Below are positions 40,049-48,486 of a stretch of 64,000 bases of DNA, piece by piece. Positions within the stretch are counted from its first letter, which is position 1, and each line of letters begins with the position of its first letter. The stretch covers positions 1 through 64,000 of the forward strand of contig WAOW01000010.1 of NCBI GenBank assembly GCA_015521085.1, given 5' to 3'. The translations under genes and the position numbers were made by a program. This DNA is from Candidatus Thermodiscus eudorianus (lineage in GTDB: Archaea; Thermoproteota; Thermoprotei_A; Sulfolobales; Acidilobaceae). Under the pieces are notes generated by a model. It saw nothing but the letters and a program-made list of their open reading frames with translations, did no database searches and was not told the origin of the DNA.

Positions 40049-40597
40049 ATGTCTAAAACCTCTGGCAACGTGAAAGTTACTATAAAATGGTTTATCTCCG
40101 ACAAGAAGACTTATGGGCCCGTCGAGATTGGAGTCCTTAGACCTGGTAGAGAATACGAGTCTGTCGAGGTCGGGAGCCCAATAGAGATATTGCTCAATGT
40201 GATAGAGAAGTCGACTAAGTCTAGAGAAGGCGATTACTTCGAGGTGACGGTGGAGGCTCCTGGCATTATAGAGGTCATGGGAGAGAGCCCGAAATACAGG
40301 AGTCAAAGGATGCTTTTCCCGAGGCCCGCGAGACTCGTCCGAGTGGGAATCCTGAGGAGCGAGAGGATTGGGAGCCTACCTAGCGTTTCCGGGGACTACA
40401 TAGTGTTTAAGAGAGACGATCTTGAATGGTACGAGGAGGGCGAGGAAGTCTACGTGTATGAGGGGTCCCTCCAGGCCAGTGAGGACGTCGTCTTAGTTTA
40501 TATAGAAACGGCGCTTGGACCCCGGATACTTATTCCACCTGGCCGCGAGAAGTTTCTCCGAGACGCTCTATCTCATACTCTATCATCCGCCGAATAG
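40049..40597 (+). CDS. Hypothetical protein (crenarchaeal)
   Basis: A 182-residue, all-beta-looking protein without Cys, with WFISDKKTYGPVEIGVLRPG at the N terminus and a central FEVTVEAPGIIEVMGESP; no family is recognised. The ATG start is clear, and it diverges from the aminotransferase across 59 bp. Its end overlaps a zinc-finger gene on the other strand by 68 bp. Function unknown. Confidence 0.6.
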   Translation: MSKTSGNVKVTIKWFISDKKTYGPVEIGVLRPGREYESVEVGSPIEILLNVIEKSTKSREGDYFEVTVEAPGIIEVMGESPKYRSQRMLFPRPARLVRVGILRSERIGSLPSVSGDYIVFKRDDLEWYEEGEEVYVYEGSLQASEDVVLVYIETALGPRILIPPGREKFLRDALSHTLSSAE

Positions 40598-40835
40598 ACT
40601 GGCTATGGACTCGGATTAGATGAAGGTAATAGCCCTTCCTAGTGAAGGGGCCTCTATTACACAGGATACAGTAGTATATCGTAGTGGGTGGGCGCAGTCT
40701 CAAGCCAACGTTTCGAGCTGCTGTAACAGCTATCTTAGGGGCTAGTGGATAGAAGAACTCGTCGACGTCGATGAGGCCACTGGCTATCCTGGCGGCACCC
40801 TCGACCAGCCTCGACATCACGGCCTCAGACGGCAT
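40530..40835 (-). CDS. Small C2H2-like zinc-finger protein
   Basis: A 101-residue protein with CILCNRGPFTRKGYYLHLIRVH, a C-x2-C-x13-H-x4-H pattern typical of a single C2H2 finger, after an N-terminal helical segment. Single-finger proteins occur in archaea and their viruses; the target is unknown. Its 3' end overlaps the 182-residue gene, an unusually long convergent overlap for this window. Confidence 0.6.
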   Translation of the reverse strand: MPSEAVMSRLVEGAARIASGLIDVDEFFYPLAPKIAVTAARNVGLRLRPPTTIYYCILCNRGPFTRKGYYLHLIRVHSQSIRRMIEYEIERLGETSRGQVE

Positions 40836-40866
40836 CTAATACCCCAGCTCTCAATACACGTAGATT

Positions 40867-41661
40867 TCAGGGCTTGATGGGTTTTAGGCTCTGGCCGGAG
40901 CCGTTTATAAGGATGGGCCTTACCTCTGTGTACTCTCTTATCAGGGAGTAGTTCAGCTTCGGTAGCAGGACCTTCTCTATTTGGAACATCCCAGCTAGAT
41001 CCTTCATGTAGACCTCTATGATGAGGGGCCTCTCGCGCCCTCTCTTCAGCTCGACGCGGGTTATGCTGAGGGCTGATAATGCATGGATGTCCTCTTTGCC
41101 CCTTGAGTATGGGAGCCTTGCTCTCCCCTCGGCCATGTCGGTTGCGTCGGCGACCTTGACTATGGATGCCTCTATTGTTAGAGCCTTGACGTTCATGGCT
41201 GTGGAGTAAATTGCTCCCATGACTTCGCTCTTTATCCTGTAGATCAGTTGCTTGCTATCGATTATCTCTTGTAGGATTCTATCGAGCAAGGTGTTTGATA
41301 ATAGGGCGCCTATGAGCTCGTGGTTCTCTCTATGCACAGAGTTGCCTATATCGTGGAGGTATGCGCCTAGTAGCACTATTAGCCTTGAATAGTCCTCGCT
41401 TGGAACCACTCTCTGTTCTAGACTGGACGGCTTGATTCCAGCGCTCTTTAGTATCTCGTAGATCTCAAGCGCGGACCCGGATACGATGGCTGCGTGGACT
41501 GGGCCGTGGTCATTGTATAGTAGCCTGCTCACCGCGTTAACGTTAGACATCTTGAGGAGCTCCTGTATTTCAACGTCATTGACTAGTATCTCCCAGGCTT
41601 TTTTGAGTAGGGAGTTCTTTTCGATATGCTTCTTTACTAGAGACGGAGATACATGCGCCAT
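40867..41661 (-). CDS. HD-domain phosphohydrolase
   Basis: A 264-residue HD-superfamily protein. YLHDIGNSVHRENHELIGA holds the HD pair (HDIGN) plus the second His (HRENHE), and ATDMAEGRAR supplies the last Asp. It is related to COG1418/RNase Y-type or dNTPase HD domains, but substrate is not clear. It overlaps neither neighbour and lies 1 bp after cutA, presumably in the same transcript with enolase. Confidence 0.8.
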   Translation of the reverse strand: MAHVSPSLVKKHIEKNSLLKKAWEILVNDVEIQELLKMSNVNAVSRLLYNDHGPVHAAIVSGSALEIYEILKSAGIKPSSLEQRVVPSEDYSRLIVLLGAYLHDIGNSVHRENHELIGALLSNTLLDRILQEIIDSKQLIYRIKSEVMGAIYSTAMNVKALTIEASIVKVADATDMAEGRARLPYSRGKEDIHALSALSITRVELKRGRERPLIIEVYMKDLAGMFQIEKVLLPKLNYSLIREYTEVRPILINGSGQSLKPIKP

Positions 41662-41662
41662 A

Positions 41663-41980
41663 TCACCTTACCTCTTCATCAATCCATTTGAGGTAATCAT
41701 TGTTTCCGGCGATTATGGGCAACGCTATTATCTCTGGGACCTCGTAGGGATGCATCTCTTTGACCTCGTCAATGAGTTTTTCTAGCTTGTCAATCCTAGT
41801 TTTTATTATCAGTAAGTCCTCCCCGTCGCTCTCTAAGGCACCCTTCCATAGATAGAAGCTCTTCACGCCAGATACCACGTTGACACAGGCGGCGAGCCTC
41901 TTCTCAACTATAGACCGGGCTATTTCGCCGCCTTGCCCCGCGGGCGTTGTAACCAGTACGACTGCGTAGCCGTAGCCCAA
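41663..41980 (-). CDS. cutA: CutA1 divalent-cation tolerance protein
   Basis: A 105-residue trimeric CutA protein, with LVTTPAGQGGEIARSIVEKRLAACVN, KSFYLWKG, and MHPYEVPEIIALPI, all typical. It binds Cu(II) and other cations in vitro; the physiological role is not established. It follows enolase by 6 bp. Confidence 0.93.
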   Translation of the reverse strand: MGYGYAVVLVTTPAGQGGEIARSIVEKRLAACVNVVSGVKSFYLWKGALESDGEDLLIIKTRIDKLEKLIDEVKEMHPYEVPEIIALPIIAGNNDYLKWIDEEVR

Positions 41981-41986
41981 TCCCGT

Positions 41987-43270
41987 TCACCACCCTGTGA
42001 AGGGCCTGACACCAGCATACCTTGCAGAAGACTGTAGTATGTTTTCGATCTCTAATAACCTATTATATTTAGCGGTTCTCTCCCCTCTGGCGGGGGCACC
42101 GGTTTTTATCAATCCCGTCGATAAGGCGACGGCTAGGTCGGCTATGAAGGAGTCCTCTGTCTCGCCGCTTCTATGGCTTATTATACTACGTAGTCCATAG
42201 TGGGAAGCCTCCATTACGAAGTCTATAGTCTCCGTGAGTGTACCTACCTGGTTTATTTTCACGAGTACTGCATTCGTTGATCTAGCCTCTATCCCCTTCT
42301 TGAGATACCGTGTATTTGTAGTGTATAAGTCGTCGCCGACTATGAGGACCTTATCACCGATACGCCTGGTTAGCTCTGCATAGTGCTCGAACGCATCTTC
42401 GTCGAATGGGTCTTCTATGTACTTTATGGGGTACTCCTCGACTAGGCTAGAATAGAATTCCAGTAGTTCCTGCCAGTTCATGGCCTTTCCATCTATGCTA
42501 TAAACTTCTTTTTCACTGTCGTAAAACTGTGATGCAGCGGCATCGATCCCTAGGAAGAAGTCCGTTCCCGGCTCGTAGCCGGCGCGTTTTACCGCCTCCA
42601 CTAGGAGGTTGAGCGCGTCGCGGGTGTTCCTTAATGGAGGAGCGAAGCCTCCCTCGTCGCCGACATTAATCGAGTTGGGGCCATACTTTTCTCTTATGAT
42701 AATCTTCAAGCCGCCGTAGACCTCCACTGCCATGCGGAGCGCGTCCCTGAACGTATCGGCGTTCACGGGTATAATCATAAACTCCTGTATACTTAGTTCA
42801 TTGCCGGCGTGAGCGCCGCCGTTTATAACGTTTAGAAGGGGAGTCGGCAGTAGCCTAGCGCCTGGACCGCCTAGGTATTCGAAGGGTTCCAACTGTGCTG
42901 TATCGGCTGCTGCGCGGGCCACCGCAATGCTAGTAGCGGTTGTGGTGTTCTCGCCTAGCCTTGACTTGTTAGGGGTCCCGTCAAGGGCGATAAGGATACC
43001 GTCTATGAAGGCCTGCATCCTAGAGTCTAACCCGGCGAGGCGCGGGGCTATCTGGGTTTCCAGAATAGACAATGCACGCGCGACGCCGTAGCCCAACCAT
43101 CTCTTGCCGCCGTCCCTGAGTTCAATGGCTTCTCTCTCGCCGCGGCTAGCCCCACTCGGCGCGTATCCATAGCCTTTACCTGACCCCGTCCTCACATATA
43201 CCTTGAGTGTTGGCCTTCCACGCGAGTCGAGTACCTGTAAGCCGCCGACGCTTTTAATCGTGTAATCCAA
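41987..43270 (-). CDS. eno: Enolase
   Basis: A 427-residue enzyme converting 2-phosphoglycerate to phosphoenolpyruvate. It has QVLDSRGRPT near the N terminus, GGAHAGNELSIQEFMI, YIEDPFDEDA, VLVKINQVGTLTE (catalytic Lys), and SHRSGETEDSFIADLA. The start is TTG 43270 preceded by GAGGTGG; the frame is open to 43474 but the extra 68 residues (Ser/Leu/Pro-rich) do not resemble enolase and overlap the divergent trkA-like gene. Confidence 0.95.
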   Translation of the reverse strand: MDYTIKSVGGLQVLDSRGRPTLKVYVRTGSGKGYGYAPSGASRGEREAIELRDGGKRWLGYGVARALSILETQIAPRLAGLDSRMQAFIDGILIALDGTPNKSRLGENTTTATSIAVARAAADTAQLEPFEYLGGPGARLLPTPLLNVINGGAHAGNELSIQEFMIIPVNADTFRDALRMAVEVYGGLKIIIREKYGPNSINVGDEGGFAPPLRNTRDALNLLVEAVKRAGYEPGTDFFLGIDAAASQFYDSEKEVYSIDGKAMNWQELLEFYSSLVEEYPIKYIEDPFDEDAFEHYAELTRRIGDKVLIVGDDLYTTNTRYLKKGIEARSTNAVLVKINQVGTLTETIDFVMEASHYGLRSIISHRSGETEDSFIADLAVALSTGLIKTGAPARGERTAKYNRLLEIENILQSSARYAGVRPFTGW

Positions 43271-43361
43271 TGGAGAGACACCACCTCTAGAGAGCGTAGC
43301 CAGCCGCCAAGATATAATTAATGCCTGGAGAGATATTGTTTCGGGTTCGGGGGCTACGGCT

Positions 43362-44018
43362 TTGAGGGTATTGATAATAGGGGCCGGTAGGGTTGGCAGC
43401 ACGCTAGCCGAACTGCTGAGCTCGGCTGGCCACTCGGTCACGGTTATAGATAAGAGTGAAGAGAAGGTGCTCAATATACAGGCTGATGTAGAGAGTTACA
43501 TCCGAGACGCCACGGATCCCAGCGTTTACGAGGAGTTAGATATAAGAATCTACGACGTGGTTGTAGCCGCGACTGATAGGGACGAGGTTAATCTATTCGT
43601 GGCCGCGATAGCGAAGCTTAATAACATAGAGAAGGTTTATGTACGCGTTAAAAACCCTAAGACCAGTAGGCTCCTCCGGATTCTCGGGGTTGAGGGCATC
43701 ATAGTCGTCCCCCAGATTGCGGCCAACATACTCTATACGCTGATAGAGGGTAGATACAAGGTGGTTAACCTAGTGAATACGCTAATAGGCGAGTTCAAGC
43801 TAGTCTCTCTGACGGTGAGGGAGACGAGTAGCGTGAGGGGTATCACGCCCTTGGAGCTTGAGAAGAGGGGTCTACTGCCGAAGGGAGTGAAGATCCTGGC
43901 TATTTACTGGGAGGACAGATTCTATGACCCGAGTGAGGCTCCTCCGTTAGAGCCCGGCCAGATTGTGGTGGCCTTGGCTCATGAGGAATCGGTTAAGGAG
44001 TTGAGCGAGTTGTTCTAG
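43362..44018 (+). CDS. TrkA-N/RCK domain NAD-binding protein
   Basis: A 218-residue protein with an N-terminal Rossmann nucleotide-binding unit (VLIIGAGRVGSTLAELLSS, VVAATDRDEVN) and a C-terminal TrkA-C domain (TPLELEKRGLLPKG, GQIVVALAHEE). It regulates cation flux, usually by gating a K+ transporter or channel. Here the neighbour 11 bp downstream is a MscS-like channel rather than TrkH. TTG 43362 starts it. Confidence 0.9.
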   Translation: MRVLIIGAGRVGSTLAELLSSAGHSVTVIDKSEEKVLNIQADVESYIRDATDPSVYEELDIRIYDVVVAATDRDEVNLFVAAIAKLNNIEKVYVRVKNPKTSRLLRILGVEGIIVVPQIAANILYTLIEGRYKVVNLVNTLIGEFKLVSLTVRETSSVRGITPLELEKRGLLPKGVKILAIYWEDRFYDPSEAPPLEPGQIVVALAHEESVKELSELF

Positions 44019-44029
44019 GTGGTTGGCTT

Positions 44030-44863
44030 ATGGATGTAAGTGACTTGATAAGTCTCTGGGTTATGGTTAAGGGTAACGTGTTATTCGCGCGAACGCTGGA
44101 AGCCATCGTACTGATTATCGTAATACTATTGTTCCTAGGCGTTGTCAAGAGGCTGCTGTCCAGGCTCGGCCGATTGAGTGGAGCGGATCAGAGGTCTCTT
44201 GAAAACACATATAAAATAATAGAATTAAGTACGCTTATAATTACATTATTCCTAGCATTATATCTCCTGACACAACAGACGCTAATAGCATTATTCATAC
44301 TTGGGATAGTACTAGTAATCCTAGCCTCATCATGGGAGACTATAGCCAATATAGCCAGCTACTACGCTATCCTACTCTCGCAACTAGCAACCATTGGGGA
44401 ATACGTCGTGGTCGATGGATGCGAAGGCAAGATCAGGAAAATCACAGTCATCTACACGATCATCGACAGCGGCTATAAGGTATGCAGCATACCCAATAGA
44501 GTACTGCTCTCAAAGATCAAATCCGCTATCAGGGAACCGGTACACATCAAGTTCAGGATCCGCATATGGGGGTTCGAAGACATCGAGATAGCCGAAGAAC
44601 TCATGGCGAAGCTTAGAGAACGCCTTCAAGACGTGGTGGGAAGCATAACTGCGGTCCCGGGAGAAGCTAGAATTTATGTGGAAGAGATAGGCCCCGACGC
44701 CTTCACGGCGTCACTTCTAGTGCCGCACCCAGGCTACCGTGTACAGTCTGAGAAGATAGACCTTGTAGTGAGAGAGCTGGCATCAATCCTTAAAGAATAC
44801 GGGTATCCCTTTAATATAAGTCTAGACCGAAGCAACGGCGGGAGGTGGAGAGAGATTGCCTAG
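44030..44863 (+). CDS. MscS-like small-conductance mechanosensitive channel
   Basis: A 277-residue membrane protein with about three N-terminal transmembrane helices (about 20-38, 64-82, 84-105) then a MscS beta domain (TIGEYVVVDGCEGKIRKI, YKVCSIPNRVLLS) and a C-terminal alpha/beta domain. It would relieve osmotic stress by opening under membrane tension. Co-transcription with the RCK-type gene suggests nucleotide or redox control of the channel, which I infer only from synteny. It overlaps the next gene by 8 bp. Confidence 0.85.
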   Translation: MDVSDLISLWVMVKGNVLFARTLEAIVLIIVILLFLGVVKRLLSRLGRLSGADQRSLENTYKIIELSTLIITLFLALYLLTQQTLIALFILGIVLVILASSWETIANIASYYAILLSQLATIGEYVVVDGCEGKIRKITVIYTIIDSGYKVCSIPNRVLLSKIKSAIREPVHIKFRIRIWGFEDIEIAEELMAKLRERLQDVVGSITAVPGEARIYVEEIGPDAFTASLLVPHPGYRVQSEKIDLVVRELASILKEYGYPFNISLDRSNGGRWREIA

Positions 44864-45143
44864 AAAAAAGAAGAAGGACCCCTTCGTCTGCCCCAAGTGT
44901 GGAACTAGGGTCAACGAGCCCGTGAAGACGTGGACAATAGTATCTCCCATACCGGACAAGTACGGTAGAATAACGGTGACTATCATGGCAAGCTTCGTCT
45001 GTCCCAACTGCGGTTACAAGTGGAGGGACGCTATCAAGAAGATAAAAACTGGAGGTGATGAAGCTCCGGGGAGAGAGGATGAGAAGCGAGAGGAAGGTAC
45101 TATTATTGAGATCGACCTATCCGATCTAGACGAAATAGAGTAG
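44856..45143 (+). CDS. Small zinc-ribbon protein
   Basis: A 95-residue protein with a basic start (PRKKKKDPF), a C-x2-C pair in VCPKCG (about 12-15) and another in VCPNCGYKW (about 49-52), and an acidic tail. The layout resembles Elf1-like ribbons but no clear family assignment is possible. It begins at TTG 44856 inside mscS. Its role in the presumed osmotic operon is unknown. Confidence 0.7.
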   Translation: MPRKKKKDPFVCPKCGTRVNEPVKTWTIVSPIPDKYGRITVTIMASFVCPNCGYKWRDAIKKIKTGGDEAPGREDEKREEGTIIEIDLSDLDEIE

Positions 45144-45159
45144 AATGCAATACTACACT

Positions 45160-46668
45160 CTATTCCCATTCTATAGTGGCCGGAGGCTTACTAGTGACAT
45201 CGTAAACAACACGTACAACCTCTGGTATCTCAGAGGTTATCCTATTCACGATCCTCTCAAGCACATTCCAATCGACCCGGTAGGCCTCGGCGGTCATTGC
45301 ATCATCGCTAGTAACCATGCGTATAGCCACGACGAGACCGTATGCTCTGCGATCCCCCTTAACCCCGGTCGCCCTGGATCTAGTTACTATAGCGAAGTAT
45401 TGCCAGAGTCTAGACGCGATTCCTGCTTTCTCGACTTCATCGACTACAATAGAGTTAGCCCTCCTCGCGATCTCTACCAGCTTCCTGTTTATGGCGCCCT
45501 CCACGCGGACCGCCAAGCCGGGACCCGGTATAGGCTGCTTATAGACCAACTCGTCCGGTAGTCCGAGCCTCTTGGCAATAACCCGGACCTCGTCCTTGTA
45601 AAAGAATCTAAGGGGCTCGACCAGCTTCAAGCCAAACTTCTCGGGCAAACCAGCCACGTTGTGATGGCTCTTTATGACGTCCGCCCCCTTCCGAGCTCCC
45701 GACTCTATTATATCAGGGTAGATGGTGCCTTGAACCAGGTATTTAGCCCCCGATTCCCTTGCCAAGTCTTCAAACACCCTAGCATATATGCTGCCAAAGA
45801 TCTTTCGCTTCTCCTCGGGGTCCCCGATCCCCTCTAGATTGTTAAGGAAGTCCTCCGAGGCGTCTACCACCTGGACGTTAACCCCGATACTCCTTAGGAA
45901 ACGCGTAACCCTTTGGACCTCTCCTTCAGGGTGAAACCCGTGGTCAATGAGTACTGGGATCAAGTTCTCGCCTATAGCTCTATGCGCTATAACCGTTGCT
46001 ACCGTAGAATCTACTCCGCCGCTCACAGCGGCTATAGCCCTCTCCTCGCCGATGATCCCTTTAACCTCTCTAACTAACGCGTCTATCATATTGCCTGGAT
46101 GCCACTCTCGCTTGATCCCGGCTATCCTAACCCAGTTAGATAGCAATTCTCTGCCTAGCTCGCTATGCTTGACTTCGGGATGCCACTGAACGCTATAAAC
46201 GTGGTCAACCCACATGGCCGCGACGGGACTCCCCTCACTTGTAGCAGCCACTCTCACCCCGGGAGGTGCGTCTAAGACGGCATCATTATGGCTCATCCAA
46301 ACCCTAACCCTAGGCGGGAACCCGTCCAGTATCTCTCTACTGTCGAGTATCCTGACTAGTGTAGGGCCGAACTCCGGCTTAGGAGAGGGACCCACAGTCC
46401 CACCAAGTACTTTGGCGAGCAACTGGTGTCCATAACAGATCCCTAAGACGTGTTTACCCGAGTCCACTACGGCCCTGGCTATCCTGTCGTGCCTCGCTTG
46501 CCATACACTTGAAGGGCCGCCGCTGAGGATGAAGCCCGCATAGTCGTCGAGCGCCCTAGTTACGTCCTCGGGATATACCAACTCAGTATAGACGTTAAGT
46601 TCTCGTAGCCTTCTAGATATTAGGTGAGCGTATTGGCCGCCGAAGTCTACGACTGCGACGCGATCCAT
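45160..46668 (-). CDS. guaA: GMP synthase (glutamine-hydrolysing)
   Basis: A 502-residue fused GMP synthase: an N-terminal class I glutamine amidotransferase (VVDFGGQYAHLI, GICYGHQLLAK, and WHPE) and a PP-loop ATPase (AAVSGGVDSTVATVIAH) with a C-terminal dimerisation domain (KPPATIEWE end). It makes GMP from XMP and glutamine. The start is ATG 46668; the frame extends to 46818 but those residues overlap the promoter (TTAAAAATAA, 46715-46725 on its strand). Many archaea split guaA into two genes, so the fused form is worth noting. Confidence 0.95.
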   Translation of the reverse strand: MDRVAVVDFGGQYAHLISRRLRELNVYTELVYPEDVTRALDDYAGFILSGGPSSVWQARHDRIARAVVDSGKHVLGICYGHQLLAKVLGGTVGPSPKPEFGPTLVRILDSREILDGFPPRVRVWMSHNDAVLDAPPGVRVAATSEGSPVAAMWVDHVYSVQWHPEVKHSELGRELLSNWVRIAGIKREWHPGNMIDALVREVKGIIGEERAIAAVSGGVDSTVATVIAHRAIGENLIPVLIDHGFHPEGEVQRVTRFLRSIGVNVQVVDASEDFLNNLEGIGDPEEKRKIFGSIYARVFEDLARESGAKYLVQGTIYPDIIESGARKGADVIKSHHNVAGLPEKFGLKLVEPLRFFYKDEVRVIAKRLGLPDELVYKQPIPGPGLAVRVEGAINRKLVEIARRANSIVVDEVEKAGIASRLWQYFAIVTRSRATGVKGDRRAYGLVVAIRMVTSDDAMTAEAYRVDWNVLERIVNRITSEIPEVVRVVYDVTSKPPATIEWE

Positions 46669-46765
46669 ACCAGCTAGTGCACCGGTTAGACCCGGGGTAC
46701 TAGTCTGGGGGTTATTTTTAACCATTATTCGTAGGAGGTGGCGACGCGCAAACCCGCCTTCACCG

Positions 46766-46837
46766 ACACGATATCCCCCGCGGGTTGCCGCGGCCTCGGG
46801 CGGGCACGGGTCTATCATCTTGATACGGATATCGTGT
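46766..46837. other. Structured inverted repeat between guaA and pepA
   Basis: ACACGATATC (46766-46775) and GATATCGTGT (46828-46837) are perfect 10-bp inverted repeats. Between them CCGCGG-GTTG-CCGCGG forms a second hairpin (about 46778-46793). The arms each contain the palindrome GATATC. It may be a protein-binding site pair or a structured RNA. No known family recognised. Confidence 0.4.
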
Positions 46838-46840
46838 GCC

Positions 46841-46857
46841 TATTTATGTAATTACAT
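46841..46857 (+). promoter_or_regulatory. pepA promoter with 12-bp palindrome
   Basis: TATTTATG (46841-46848) is a TATA box for pepA (start about 46870, leader of about 30 nt). ATGTAATTACAT (46846-46857) is a perfect palindrome overlapping its downstream side, where a bound repressor could block the transcription machinery. Inference from position only. Confidence 0.45.
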
Positions 46858-46902
46858 ACCTCTTTAACCAGGCGCACATACCTTTTCCAGTGGCGACCGG
46901 CT

Positions 46903-48402
46903 ATGATATACACGTCTCCGCCTGATATAAAGAAGCTTGTAGACGACCCGTTCAAGACCGGTGATACGAAACCAATTATAGTACCGGTACTTCAGGAGGA
47001 CAAGAAACCCGTTATCAAGGGGTACGTGGAGAAGCTCGATGAAATGTCAGGTGGCCTCGTCTCTAAAGCGAGTGAATCGCTCTTCAAAGCTGGTAGGGGC
47101 GAAATACACACTCTGCTCGTCGATGGCAGGGTAGTGTATCTAGTTGGTGTTGGAGACAAGGCTGACCACGAGTCGTATCGACGTGCCCTGGCAAAATCCG
47201 CCAAGCAGGTCCTGGATAAGTACGAGGAGGTTGTCCTCGTTCTGGAGGATATAGCCGATAGCGACGTGGCAAGCGAGGCCTTGCTCGGCTTCCTCCTAGG
47301 CTCATATACCCTGGAATACTTCAAGAGTGAGAAGAAGAATAAGCTGAAAGTAGTCCACTATGCTGGAGACGTGGATGAGACTTACGTAAGGGCGCTGGCC
47401 GAAGCCGTTTTCCTAGCTAGGGACGTTGCAAACGCTCCCCCAAACGATCTATACCCCGAGAGATTAGCTGAGAAGGTAAAGGAGCTCTTCTCGAAAACTC
47501 CTAACGTCGAGGTAGAAGTATTTGATTACGAGAAATTAGTCAAGGAGGGTTTCGGAGGCATAGTAAACGTAGGGAGCGGAAGCAGCTTCAAGCCCAGGTT
47601 AATAATACTACACTACAAGGGGAGCGGGGGAGAGGACAGCTCCGGCAAGATAGCGCTCGTAGGGAAAACCCTAGTCTTCGACGCAGGCGGAATTCAAGTC
47701 AAACCAGGGCACACGATGACTGACATGTACGCCGACAAAGCTGGTGGCGCAGCAGTCCTCGGAATCATATGGGCGGCCTCGAAGCTCGGGCTTAACATAG
47801 ACCTCTATGGCCTCTTGAGTGCCGCCATCAATACCCTGGACGGAGAGGCGTACCTGCCGAGCTACGTAATCAAGATGTGGGATGGTACCCGGGTGGACGT
47901 AGGGCATACCGACGCCGAGGGCAGGCTTGTGATAGCCGACGCCATCTCCTACGCGGCGAAGGAATTGAACGCAGATATAATCATCGATCTAGCTACGCTC
48001 ACCGGGGCCGCCGTAGTAGCGCTAGGACCATTAATGGCGGCTCTATTCACCAAGGACAAGGAACTCGAAGAAGCATTTAAAGAAGCCTCGGAGAAGACCG
48101 GAGAACTACTATGGCCGCTGCCGATGGCTGACGTCTACAAGCCGCTACTAACCAAGAACGCTAGGCTAGGCGATATAAGCAACGTCGGCGGTAGATGGGG
48201 CGGCGCTATATACGGAGCCCTGTTCCTGGAAAGATTCAGTCACGGGAAGAGATTCGTGCACCTAGACATAGCTGGCCCCGGAATAGGCGGTGGTGAGGCG
48301 GCGTCCATAGCACCAGATTACTGGCCCGGGCGGCACGCTCCCGGCTATGGAGTCCGCCTGGTCCTTGAGGTGTTAAGGAGGCTGAAGAGGGCGGAAGAGT
48401 AG
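46903..48402 (+). CDS. pepA: Leucyl aminopeptidase (M17)
   Basis: A 499-residue M17 metallo-aminopeptidase that removes N-terminal amino acids from peptides. In the catalytic half, LVGKTLVFDAGGIQVKPGH and DMYADKAGGAAVLG carry the metal Lys and Asp residues; GHTDAEGRLVIADA is the conserved NTDAEGR block with His in place of Asn. N- and C-terminal domains have normal length. It starts at ATG 46903. A coding-strand composition shift toward C/A occurs around 47450. Confidence 0.93.
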   Translation: MIYTSPPDIKKLVDDPFKTGDTKPIIVPVLQEDKKPVIKGYVEKLDEMSGGLVSKASESLFKAGRGEIHTLLVDGRVVYLVGVGDKADHESYRRALAKSAKQVLDKYEEVVLVLEDIADSDVASEALLGFLLGSYTLEYFKSEKKNKLKVVHYAGDVDETYVRALAEAVFLARDVANAPPNDLYPERLAEKVKELFSKTPNVEVEVFDYEKLVKEGFGGIVNVGSGSSFKPRLIILHYKGSGGEDSSGKIALVGKTLVFDAGGIQVKPGHTMTDMYADKAGGAAVLGIIWAASKLGLNIDLYGLLSAAINTLDGEAYLPSYVIKMWDGTRVDVGHTDAEGRLVIADAISYAAKELNADIIIDLATLTGAAVVALGPLMAALFTKDKELEEAFKEASEKTGELLWPLPMADVYKPLLTKNARLGDISNVGGRWGGAIYGALFLERFSHGKRFVHLDIAGPGIGGGEAASIAPDYWPGRHAPGYGVRLVLEVLRRLKRAEE

Positions 48403-48486
48403 TAATCGGGTCTTCAACATATCTTTTTGACTTGTAGAGATTACTGGGAAATATGGTTGGAAGAGTCTGTGGGGTGTGAGACCGTC

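Noticed and set aside
43271-43474. N-terminal extension of enolase
   Set aside because: It does not resemble enolase and overlaps the divergent promoter and the start of the TrkA-N gene.
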